Origin: Pseudopyrenochaeta lycopersici
Lineage: Eukaryota > Ascomycota > Dothideomycetes > Pleosporales > Pseudopyrenochaetaceae
DNA: 64,000 bases
Assembly: GCA_003313425.1 (NCBI GenBank)
Contig: NHZP01000044.1
Location: forward strand, 248,001-312,000
Direction: 5' to 3'
Within the stretch, counting starts at the first letter, position 1, and each line of letters opens with the position of its first letter. Both the position numbers and the translations under genes were made by a program. This document shows positions 35,488 through 45,239 of this stretch, one piece after another. A model generated the notes under the pieces. That model searched no databases and had not been told where the DNA came from. It saw only the letters and a program-made list of their open reading frames with translations.

Positions 35488-35543
35488 AGCCAATCAGGTT
35501 CTAACAGGTCTCGCTTAGCTGACCTGGCGATTGCTGATTGGCT
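35488..35543. repeat. Palindromic motif, G2 copy 1 (inside Gag-protease frame)
   Basis: AGCCAATCAG, 7 nt, CAGGTC, 10 nt, GACCTG, 7 nt, CTGATTGGCT: a symmetric 56-nt two-tier hairpin. The best-preserved copy. In the element's sense it is read through in frame. Confidence 0.85.
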
Positions 35544-36659
35544 GGCCGGCCCAATACTTAATTCCACAGCGTTCACGCTGGCTAACGACGCGGCAGGCTC
35601 ATCAATCGCTTTTAATATATTTCTAACTTATTTTTAAAGCTAATGTTAGCTTATAAGGTCCCTAAAAGTCACACCACGCACCTCCTAACGCAGTATAGTA
35701 GTGGCAATACGGTTTAGATGCGGGCCTAGCAAATGACGGAGCTCTGTGTTAGTAAGGCCGTTATTCTAGTTCTTCTTTTTCTTGTTCTGACTAATAAATT
35801 TAGGCTCAGCTTTCAAATCCTGAAAGCTTCCATCGTCGTCCAGAGGCTGTATGAGAGAGAATGGCTTGTTATAGGCTTGGCTGGCGAATGGAATCAGCTC
35901 CACTCGTTTAAACTCCTTAATATCCATTGGTTCGAATGCAGTGTTGCCCCTCATAGCAGGCATACGATGGTCCTTGACTGTGACTCGCTTTGGTTGCTCA
36001 GAATGAGGAGGTTTGGCAGGAGCTTGCTTCTGAACTTTGCTCTGCCTGACTTTCTTAAGAACTAGATCTTTCCCGACATTCTGACGCGTTTAAGAGCGTG
36101 TTGCTGCATAAGTTAAGCCAGCATTCACTGCTCCTTCCTTAAAAGCACCAAGAATAATGTCCTGAGATGTGACCTCATTGAGGGCAAAACACGCCTCAGT
36201 TGAGCCTCTTGGCAATATCCTGACGTTCTGAAAGTTCAGTAGGTCCTTAGCCGGGCTTATGGCTGTCCTGCCATATCTATCTTCTGCAATCGTATTCGTA
36301 TTAGGACTAACCACCTTCTGTTACTGCACAGCTAGTAGTCTAAGCTTTTAATATTAAGCAGGCCTTAAGTCTACTCTATCAAACTTCTCCGGACATACTG
36401 CCAACGCTGGCTAATCTAGAACATCGTTAGTGACTCCGTAATACTCCCGAATTTTCTGTTTTAACTAATGGAGCTGCAGCGCTCGGGGTGCAGTTCCTTG
36501 GATTTGCCCTAACCTCTTGTGCGAAGGACCAAAATAGTAAGTCTTATATCTAACTTCCCTGTTCCACTTAAAGCTAATCTAGCCAAGATGCAAAAGTAGC
36601 TGATATAGCTCACATTCTCTAGCAATGTGACCAGGGAGGTTGCACATATTACAAGTGTT

Positions 36660-37730
36660 TTAATATTCACGTCCTTGGATAGTGATTGCGCCTTGCTGAG
36701 GATTCAAGTTGCGAGGAGCCGTCGTTATGTACGAGCCATCATTCCTTTCCGATAGTGACTGCTTGGCATCATCTCTTGAGACGACTCGGCCGATGAAGTA
36801 CGCGTACGTAGCTGGGTTCCTCAGAATCTGACCAAGCTTGGGATGAACCATCATCTCGTTGACCTCAGCTAGGCTAATCTTCCAGTCGCCGAGGGCTGAA
36901 ATAAGGTCTTGAACCTCTGGATCTATACTAGGTGGAAGAGTAGGCCTAGCTTCCTCTTGAACCTTGCTTTTCTTATACTCATCAACTGCATCTTTCAGCT
37001 GCTCAGCTGTTAATGTTTTCTTTTCTTGATCCAGGATCTGGTGGGCAAGCTTAGCCTCTCTTTCTGCATGGCCAGGGGATATCTGTTTTATCCCCTCTCT
37101 CTGGCGGTACACGCGCTTAAGATACGTGTAAATCTTCTTAATATCAAAACTCTCTAGCTTGTCTGGAATCGGCCCTTCATGCATGTGGATGAAGATCATG
37201 TCTTGGTCTTCTCTTGGAAGGCCTCTGGCGAAAAAGAAGCCAGCCTCTGTCTTATGCAGCTGGCCTGTCTCAATGCAAGCGTCACTGTACGCCGCGAAGT
37301 TGGTTGAATACTCAGATAGCCCTGGGAATTTTCTTAACGTCTCAGAAACATAGGTCTCCAGGAACGCTCGCGTTCCCATGCGTTGAGCTACATCTTGATC
37401 GTGCCAATGCTCTTTCATTGCTTCTTGAAGCTTCTTCCAGTCTGGCACCCTATATGGCCTCATTTTCTTAATGAAGCTTCTGCACATAGTGTCACAGAAG
37501 TCTGGAAGGATTCTTATCTTTTGATAGTCGTCATAGCCGCCATTGTCTGCCTGGCGATTGAAGTCATCTAGGAACTCAGTGACGTCTTTTCCTGTGAATA
37601 GAAAGTCTTTCCTCGCCGGCCTCATAGGCACGAGTACTTTGCTAGTATCCATGGTGTGTTTCTCAATGACCTCAATAGCAGGCGTAAGGTCTGATCTGAA
37701 TGACAACGAATCTGGTGTCGAGTCAGCCAT
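36660..37730 (-). CDS. G2 Gag, N-terminal 356 residues (longest surviving frame in the window)
   Basis: Structural capsid-like protein of the retrotransposon. ATG chosen at 37730-37728 (MADSTPDSLSFRSDL); the frame is open 24 codons further upstream but without another ATG, and G1 keeps this ATG at 51890. The N-terminal part (FTGKDVTEFLDDFNRQA near residues 45-60) and the block with LRKFPGLSEYSTNF and GFFFARGLPREDQDM are typical of fungal Ty3 Gag. Charged helices lie near residues 240-290. The frame stops at TAA (36660) just before the zinc knuckle. G1 has CGA at this site, so the stop is a RIP product and the protein is truncated. Without the knuckle it is unlikely to package RNA normally. 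Confidence 0.8.
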   Translation of the reverse strand: MADSTPDSLSFRSDLTPAIEVIEKHTMDTSKVLVPMRPARKDFLFTGKDVTEFLDDFNRQADNGGYDDYQKIRILPDFCDTMCRSFIKKMRPYRVPDWKKLQEAMKEHWHDQDVAQRMGTRAFLETYVSETLRKFPGLSEYSTNFAAYSDACIETGQLHKTEAGFFFARGLPREDQDMIFIHMHEGPIPDKLESFDIKKIYTYLKRVYRQREGIKQISPGHAEREAKLAHQILDQEKKTLTAEQLKDAVDEYKKSKVQEEARPTLPPSIDPEVQDLISALGDWKISLAEVNEMMVHPKLGQILRNPATYAYFIGRVVSRDDAKQSLSERNDGSYITTAPRNLNPQQGAITIQGREY

Positions 37731-38062
37731 AAGGATGGCTGAAGGCTGAATCCTGAATAGGCTGCTGCAGCCCTTCGGTATAACTGAATAAGGAGACTGC
37801 AACTACTAGGCAGTTCCTTGCTAACGCTGATAATTAACTAAAATCTGATACTGTACTACTTCTAAATTATTTCTTAATCGTTCATAGCTGTTCTCGTTTC
37901 TGTTTTCTGTTATCTTATTCTTGTTCTTGTTACTATTCTGTTACTAAGTTAGCTTCCGCTCATTATATAGGAAGTCTTAATTTGTCATAGCAAGATAACA
38001 AGGATACAGCCTCAACAGAGCTGGTCCCTGTCAACTCTTGGCTCCAAAAATGTAGAGGGGGT

Positions 38063-38214
38063 GGCCGCAACAGCGCCATCCCTCTCTAAGGTTCCGAAGG
38101 CTGGCCGCAACAGCGCCATCCCTCTTAAAGGTTCCGAAGGCTGGCCGCAACAGCGCCATCCCTCTCTAAGGTTCCGAAGGCTGGCCGCAACAGCGCCATC
38201 CCTCTCAAAGGTTT
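38063..38214 (-). repeat. 40-bp minisatellite in G2 leader (about 4 units)
   Basis: Units start at 38063, 38103, 38143 and 38183. The unit begins GGCCGCAACAGCGCCATCCC. Located between the 5' LTR and gag. Because 40 is not a multiple of 3, it produces spurious open frames on both strands. Confidence 0.95.
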
Positions 38215-38396
38215 GTCAGGGTCAAACAGACACCCAGCTCTTTCTAGGTAATCCTATGATCTCTGTATCGCAATATAGCGCTCTTATATTTGTGTTTTCG
38301 ACGTTGACAGTTCAATGCCATGTAGGCTTTTTCTGCTCTCATTAGCTGTAGCCTAACCAGAACAGACCGTTGTGCCCCTTGGGCTTCGCCATTATA

Positions 38397-38774
38397 TGTG
38401 GAGTTAACAAGGTGGTTCGGCACAATCCCGCAGTTCTGGTGTTGTGAATGAGAGGTAACGTTGGAATCAAACGTGCGTGAATAACAGGAGCAGCCCTGCC
38501 TGTGCAGTCTGCCAGAAACGAAGGTAAGTATGGAGCCTGATTAAAAGTAATAAACAAAATGGTCTGAAATCTCATTAAATTGACGTAGCTAATGCACTAG
38601 CTACTTCGCAAAATCTCAGTTTTGAAGTGAATTCTCGTGGTGTGTGGTGCATGGTGCATCACGTTTGGTGCATGAGGTTGAGATCTCTCGCATCTCCAAG
38701 TTTTATCACCAAATTTCGCTGACAAAGGAAACCCATCATCACCTGATTGCCCAGGTACCCTGTGCAACGGCACA
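38397..38774 (-). repeat. G2 5' LTR
   Basis: 378 bp, differing from 25984-26361 at one site. Followed by GTAA. Transcription should start here and run leftwards. Confidence 0.95.
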
Positions 38775-38778
38775 GTAA

Positions 38779-41700
38779 TATCTGCTATGTTAGAAGAGTA
38801 AGCTTAATCAGAAGTACTAGATTCTAACTAGTAACTAACTAATAAGGAGAATATCTAGTCTAACTCTAAGTAGAAATTCTGTCTGCCTATAATACTATTA
38901 GAAGATTATTAACCTAAGGTCTAGGAAGCTTTGCTAGTGCGTTGTATATTAGCTTATAACTACTCTTAATTTTTCCTATAGCCTAAGGGTTATATACTAA
39001 TACCTAGATCTTCCTAATATAATAAATCTTAGTAAGGGCATTAACTACCTTTCTGAAATCGGGCCCGCTGTCTACAGTAAGCGTCCTTGTTATACTCTAG
39101 TAACATAAGATTTCCTTATATAAAAATTTAGTAACAGTAGATAACTTATTATTAGCTATTACTCGTGCCTCTAGCTATCTACTAAGGTATTCTCGTGTAA
39201 TTATAATAAATTTCTTTCCTTAATAATGTAGTATGAAAACAACGTCTATAGTAACTCGTTCCTATAACGCGTAACAGTAGGTATTTGTTAGTATCTCTTA
39301 CTTGCGACTTAATAATCTTCGCTAGCACTGTTCGCATAATATAATCGCGCGTCGCACCTCCTTATGCATCCTTTCCTACTAGTATTATTAAGTAAGCATT
39401 AAATAGACGCTATTTACTCCTCTGTAACTAATCTGTTAATATATTTCCTATATAGCTATAGTCTTAAGATTAGGATTATCTATAACTTAATAAATAGCTA
39501 TATTCCTTATAGACTTTTAGAAGAGATACTCTTCTCGCATAAAGAAATTTATCGCCCTCTTTTTCTATACTTAAAGTTATGCCCTTATAAGGCCTTTAGG
39601 CTTCTTAAATCTTATTAAGAACTAAGTAATTGCTTTAGACTTGTCTAAGTATTACTTATTTAGTACCCTACTTGTCTTAGCAGGTAAGGTAAACTTAAGG
39701 TTAGTAATTACGTTTTTAATAAAACCTTTAAGGTTATCTTTAGTCTTATCTGGCTGTTCCTATCCTTCTAGCTTCAGGTAACGTGATAACGTATTAGCAA
39801 CGACATTCTTCTTTCTAGGAACATGCTTAATATTAAAGTCCTAGGTAAGAATAGCTACGAGACACCTGTTCTGGACTAACCTAGGGACGTTAGGCGATAA
39901 TCTGTTAAGTTAATAAATAAGCGTCTGAGCGTCCGTTTTAATAGTAAAATATTATCTATATAGCTAGGTTCTAAATTTCTTTAACGCCTATAATACTACT
40001 TTGCACTTAAGCTTTATTAAGTGCTAGAGACTCTCAGCTTTTAACTAAATTATACTTTTAAATTAACATAGATGTCTTTTTCTGTCTACTCTAATCTGTT
40101 CAAGAGACGCGCCTGCGCCTTCCTTGCTCGCATCTACTACTATAAAAATTATGCCTCTATTCTTGTAGTTAGGACTTACTAACGCTAGAGCTAAAGTAAT
40201 ATATTACTTTAAGGTACGCATAGCCTCTTGTTAAGCCTTTTACTATATCTATTTAACGCTAGTCCTTATTAACTAGAACAGGGGCTTCGCGCGAATAGCA
40301 AAGCTAGGCACCCATATCCTGTAGTAGACACAGATACCTATAAACGCCCTTACTTCTTTTACATTTCTGTATTCTAGCTAATCTAGAATCTTAGCTACTT
40401 TCTGTTAATCTAGATGTCTCCCTTGCGCAGTAACCTTATATCTAACTACCCCTAATCTAGAGACTCCCTAATAATACTTCTTACCTAAAATTATAGCTCT
40501 AGCTCTTTCTACGTTAGCTAGGGCCCTATCTAGCTACTAAATATATTCTAATATATATCTTCTTACTCTAGGAAATACTTCTTCTCCTCTATAGTTAGTT
40601 TTAGGACTGCTAGCAGTAATATTGTCTATAAAAGGAATAGTATGTAGCTAATAATCCTTTATAATCTTTGTAACTACTCGCTAAAAGACTGCAACTAAGT
40701 TAGTTGCGCCTTAAACTATTGTACAGTATTAAAGTAAACTAACTAGCGTATAAAAGGTAGTTATGTCTCTGCTGTCTAGATAAAGTGCAATCTAGTTATA
40801 TCCTAAGAATAGATCTATAAGAGACAGAATATAATATCTACTAAAACGCTTAGAGAATTCATCTGCTGTTAGAGGCAGATTAGTATCCCTAAGAGATACT
40901 GCGTTTATCTTAATTAACCTAAGTATCATCTAATAACTCTTATCTTTCTTTTTAACTAGAAACTATAAGTTTCTGTACTAACTGGCGCATCTTTCTAGTA
41001 CCCCTCGATTAAGTCTGTTATTAAATATTGTAACTACCTCTTCTTTAACAGCTCGCGCTATTAGGAATAATTTTTCTTGCTAAGCTTTATATTTAATAGT
41101 CTGTATCTTATATAGAGGATATACATCTTTAATAATTCGTCCCGTCTTAGAGAAAGTAAAAGTAATCGCGCCTTCTCTGTTTATTAATATTTTAATAAAT
41201 AACTAAACTTCTAATTTTATTAACTTAGATCTAAACTTTTATAAGGCTAGCCTTTCTAGTATTAATCTTATGCCTTATAGGAATACTACATGTCTGTATT
41301 TAAAAAGGTAATTAAAAGGTCTAATATTAGGAGGTCTTAGACTTTTTCTTAAGAGTTATAGTTTAATAGTATGTTGCTTCTAATCCTTACGCCCAAACTC
41401 CTTAATATCTAATGCTGCAGGAATATCTACAGGTTGTACTTTATTAGCTACCCTCTTATGCAGGGTATTAACCTAACTGTCTGTGTACTTCCTTCTCTTT
41501 TCCCATTGCGCCTAACGGTTAAGTTTATACATAACTAAAAAAGACTCTAATTCTTGCATAGCTAAAGGATCCTTAGAGGCTCTAACCGTATAGCTTATTA
41601 CTTACTTTGCCTATTCTTTAAATTGCTGCTTATTATTAGTTGTAAAAACAGGTAAAAATTTACTAAATTTAACAGAAGCTTTTATAAACTTAGCCTCTTA

Positions 41701-41807
41701 AATATACTTAACCTAAGTATAAGATAAATAAGACTCTGAACTAAAATATTATTCTAGGTATCTTCTACTTAAATCTAGATACTCCTCCCTAGAAAGGGTG
41801 TCTGCTA
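38779..41807 (-). pseudogene. G1 Pol, main part (RT, RNase H, integrase core)
   Basis: Collinear with G2 pol from 31711 to 34742. The RT active-site region near 40630 again reads FIDNI. The shared asparagine suggests it was already present in the ancestor of both copies or arose at a RIP-prone site. The remaining motifs are obscured by stops. The tail of pol is at 25264-25979, beyond G2. Confidence 0.8.
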
Positions 41808-42549
41808 CGTATTTTCCTTATCTTTAGGAGTTAGCATATAGTCTCTTAGATGCAGCAGAGTAGGATTAGAGGCTATAAAGACGGTGTTCCTGTCTCTATT
41901 CTTAGAAATAATCCTGCACGTAATCCTTCTATATATATTATACTAAATTAACAACCTTACTAAAGCGCACTAAGGTCTACCTAAAATTGCTAATCTCGTT
42001 AGGTTTTAAATAATCCTAAAGTAACTAATAACAGTTACCTCCCCTACTTTAACTAGGACACTCTACGCAGTTCCTATAAAAGGATTAGTACTTCTATTTG
42101 CAGTAACTACTTTATCTTAATGCGAGCTACCTTACTTATAGTCTTTATATATAAGCTTTAATACCTTAGCCGCACTATATCTTAAAAGGTTTATCTGTGC
42201 GCTAGTGTTAATAAGACACTTTACTGCATACCTATTAAATAAGGCCTAGCAGGTTAGAAGGTTACACTGCACGTAAGCTATACCTATCTTCTTTTAAATT
42301 ATTATAGCTTCTTATTTAGTAGGATTAACTGAAGCTTTATACTAAGTATTATATATTCCTAGGGCCTTATGCCTAGTTTAGGTATTAAAAGTCCTAAATT
42401 ATATTAAGTTAAGCCCTAAATCTAGTCCTTTTTTAAGACTAACAGTCTCTTCTTAATTTAATTCAACCTTTTCTTTATTAGAAAAATGCCTCTGAACATC
42501 CCTAATAACTTGGGCGGACGCGGGGTTGTGCAGGGTAACGCACTGCGGT
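41808..42549 (-). pseudogene. G1 protease region
   Basis: Counterpart of G2 34743-35487. The catalytic LIDTGA of G2 has become LINTSA near 42205. Cut on its N-terminal side by G3, which entered at the edge of the hairpin motif. Confidence 0.75.
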
Positions 42550-42554
42550 GTTAG

Positions 42555-43005
42555 TGTTACGATCCAAGGAATGAGGGGACGCGCAGCTTAAAAAGGGCTC
42601 ACTCGTGGTCCAGGGCTATAACGCATGTGCTAGCCTAGTAGGAACTAGTGTCCTAGAAAGCTTGGCGACGGCTCCTATAGGATTCTCTAGGATCCTACAT
42701 ATATCCTACAGATCCTATAAGATCCTAAGAAAACCTATGATAGGATTTATAGGATCCTATAGGACAGTGTGTATATAGATCGCTGTAATGAACCCTTATA
42801 GTTCAGTGTGTTCAACTTAATATTATACTCTACAGTATAGTAATAGCAATACTAATTATTCTTAACCCTTAGTACTCTTTACAGAAGCGCCCTCTTACTG
42901 TCTTAGTATTAAACCCCCTCCTATCTAGTCCCTTACTCTATCCTGGAGAACCAACCTTGTAATCTTATTAGTTATCCTTACTAATAGCTTTTAAGATTCC
43001 TCACA
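42555..43005 (+). repeat. G3 5' LTR
   Basis: 451 bp. Contains several overlapping CCTATAGGATCC-like palindromic units near 42675-42770. Preceded by GTTAG. Confidence 0.93.
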
Positions 43006-43037
43006 CTTTGAACACCCTCAAGATAAGTAACACTGAG

Positions 43038-44110
43038 ATGGAAACCACCTACTATTATGCCACCAGGCCAGGCAACGCTGTCGCCAAACCAGACCTCTTC
43101 TATGGAGATCAGTTCAAGCTCGAAGACTAGTTACTCCAGTTCGACCTGTTCTTCAAGTTCAATGCGACTACCATAGACGATGACGACCAAGCGGTACTCA
43201 TAACAAGCTACATGAGGGGCGAAGCTGCCAAATAGGTGAAGCCCCACCTAGTTAAGTACCTGGCTGAAGAGACCAAACCGGAGGAACTAATCAAAATGTT
43301 CGAGGACACGGGAGAATTTAAGATACGCATGCGACAAGCGTTTAGACTGCCAAACGAGACTACTATCGCGGAACGTAAAATCTAGAGCATGCGACAAACC
43401 TAGTCTACAGCCAATTACGCTAACGAGTTTTTAGGTTACGCCAGACAAACTAACTGGAACGATGACACCCTGAAAACTATGTACAAACAAGGCCTAAAAG
43501 CAGACGTCCAAACTAAACTAATGCGCTCCAGCATAGGTATAGTAACACTAGACGACTTGATCAACGAAACTATCCAACTAGATGTAGAGCTCTATGAGCT
43601 CTGTGTGCGACTTAGAAGATAACTACTAGGACAAATAAAGGAAGATAAGAAACCCTAGAAAGATTATCGCAATAAGCTAAATAACAGTTGCCTACGATAT
43701 TAGTATTAACCGCGGGGAGTGCCCAGACAGTACCTGTTAGGGGGCCCTAAGGCGATGCACCTAGATAATCTTAACAAGGAGAAATCGGGTAAGGGCGGGA
43801 AGAAAAAAGAAATAACCTGCTTTAACTGCAATAAGAAAGGCTATATAGCTAAAGACTGCAGGAGTAAGAATAAGGTAACCCCCTAGATTAACATGATAGT
43901 AGTAAAAGAAGAGAACAGCGACAACGAAACATAGGAAGTCGTCGCAACTTAAGAGGAAGAGGCTTAAGACGCAGAGACGCTGCAGCTACCTCTCCTAGAA
44001 CCTACTGAGAAAGGGATTCTAGGAACCTAGTATAGCGACGAGGAAGAAGAGAGCAGTAACTCCCTGTCTCTAGTCTACGAAGATGCTAAGGAAGACCTTA
44101 ACGATACTAT
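43038..44110 (+). pseudogene. G3 Gag with zinc knuckle
   Basis: ATG at 43038 (METTTYYYATRPGNAVAKPD). The capsid-like part continues with FYGDQFKLED, then TSYMRGEAAK and YARQTNWNDDTLKTMYKQGL. The zinc knuckle is near 43818-43859 (CFNCNKKGYIAKDC), with its histidine changed to tyrosine, a C-to-T change. Acidic C-terminus. Stops at expected Trp/Gln positions (for example the Trp in the family block around 43125). Not functional. Confidence 0.85.
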
Positions 44111-45239
44111 AGTGCTCTTGACTAAGGAATAGAAAAAGGAAAACTTCTGGAAACGACATTAACTAGGAACTCTAAGGCTATTAACGCCTACAGAGGCGGA
44201 AAAAGATATTACAGAACTTAACTGCTAACTACACGCGCAATATATGTACGAAGTATAATACATTAACGCGTTAACTCTAGAAGAGTAGGAAGCAGCTATA
44301 AAATAAGGAATAAGTACGATTATTCTAGCTGAACAAGCGATGCAAGACATGTTACGGGAACACTACCGTTACCCCGAACACCATACGAAGGCAACACAGG
44401 AATAGGCAGAAAAAGCTAAAGAAGCATAGTAACCTGTAAGCGTTAGGGACGCACTACAGAAACTTCGATAAGCTAGACAAACATAGGCACTAGAACCCCT
44501 AGTAGTTAAGACCCCTAAATACGTACTACGACGCCAAATAATGCTACTACTAACACAGGAAGACGCTTTCTATATACTAAACACTGAGAACCCTGTATAA
44601 TAAGGGTATCTTTAGGTTAACTCCTATGGCGAAATCGTGCTCACGGACAGTGAGAAGTAAGATATTTATACGCAGCTTAAATAATAAATACATTAGGAGA
44701 ATAATAAAGAGAATGTTAACCCTCTCTGGCATCTTACAGAAGAAGAAGCCTGAGAAATGTATAAGCACGCTGAGGCAGCTTAGACCCTACATACTATGCG
44801 CAAAGGACCACAGAAACTAGTACTAGACTACTTGATGGATCCACGCAATAAGCGACACAGTGTTGTCTACTAGTCCTTTTGTACTATAGACCTGTGCGCG
44901 ATCTATTATTTAAGTAAAACGGAATAAGGATACTTCCCTTACTTGTTTTACTAATGCAAATACTAATAGTATAATTATCCTGAAGTTAAATGCGACAACT
45001 ACCTATAGGATAAGAGGACTGTCCTCTACTTCCTAGGAAATAATGACCCTGCGGCTACTATAGCGATGCAGCTAGTCTTTAATAGAGAATGCAATCAGCG
45101 ATAATAGTAAACGTGCCTTAACTTAGATTGCCTTAAGTATAAAGACATTAAGACACTAAACAGGTATTAGGAGGAGCCTTTTTTAGGGTCACGCCCACTA
45201 ATAGGCAAGAACCGCGAACTCTATGCGCAACAGGCACAC

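Larger units (their letters stand above)
34740..36659 (-). pseudogene. G2 Gag C-terminus with zinc knuckle, linker and protease
   Basis: Continues the gag frame after the stop at 36660. CNMCNLPGHIAREC (36651-36610) is a complete CCHC zinc knuckle for nucleic-acid binding. A linker of about 450 residues follows. It includes LMRG-poor, Lys/Gln-rich parts (35766-36080) and the in-frame hairpin copy at 35488-35543, read as ASQSAIARSAKRDLL. The retropepsin active site is KCLIDTGAQMNLL near 35160-35120, with Asp-Thr-Gly intact, and the flap/substrate region extends to about 34800. All internal stops fit Gln-to-stop changes. Gag and protease therefore share one frame. Confidence 0.8.
25984..38774 (-). 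mobile_element. Ty3/gypsy retrotransposon G2 (12.8-kb family), younger copy
   Basis: 12791 bp with 378-bp LTRs (25984-26361, 38397-38774) and target duplication GTAA (25980-25983, 38775-38778), inserted in G1 pol. The LTRs differ at a single base by eye (about 26185 T against 38597 C). Minus-strand order: 5' LTR, leader with 40-bp repeats, Gag, zinc knuckle, protease, RT, RNase H, integrase, ORF3, polypurine tract, 3' LTR. ORF3 downstream of integrase is not part of the standard Ty3 layout. Despite near-identical LTRs the frames contain dozens of RIP-type stops. Confidence 0.95.

Noticed and set aside
37159..37749. Several plus-strand frames of 60-85 codons opposite G2 gag
   Set aside because: Shadows of the well-supported minus-strand Gag frame.
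38061..38345. 94-codon frame over the 40-bp minisatellite (and 89 codons at 52221-52490)
   Set aside because: Produced by the tandem repeat being free of stops in several frames; it lies in the retrotransposon leader, on the strand opposite to gag.
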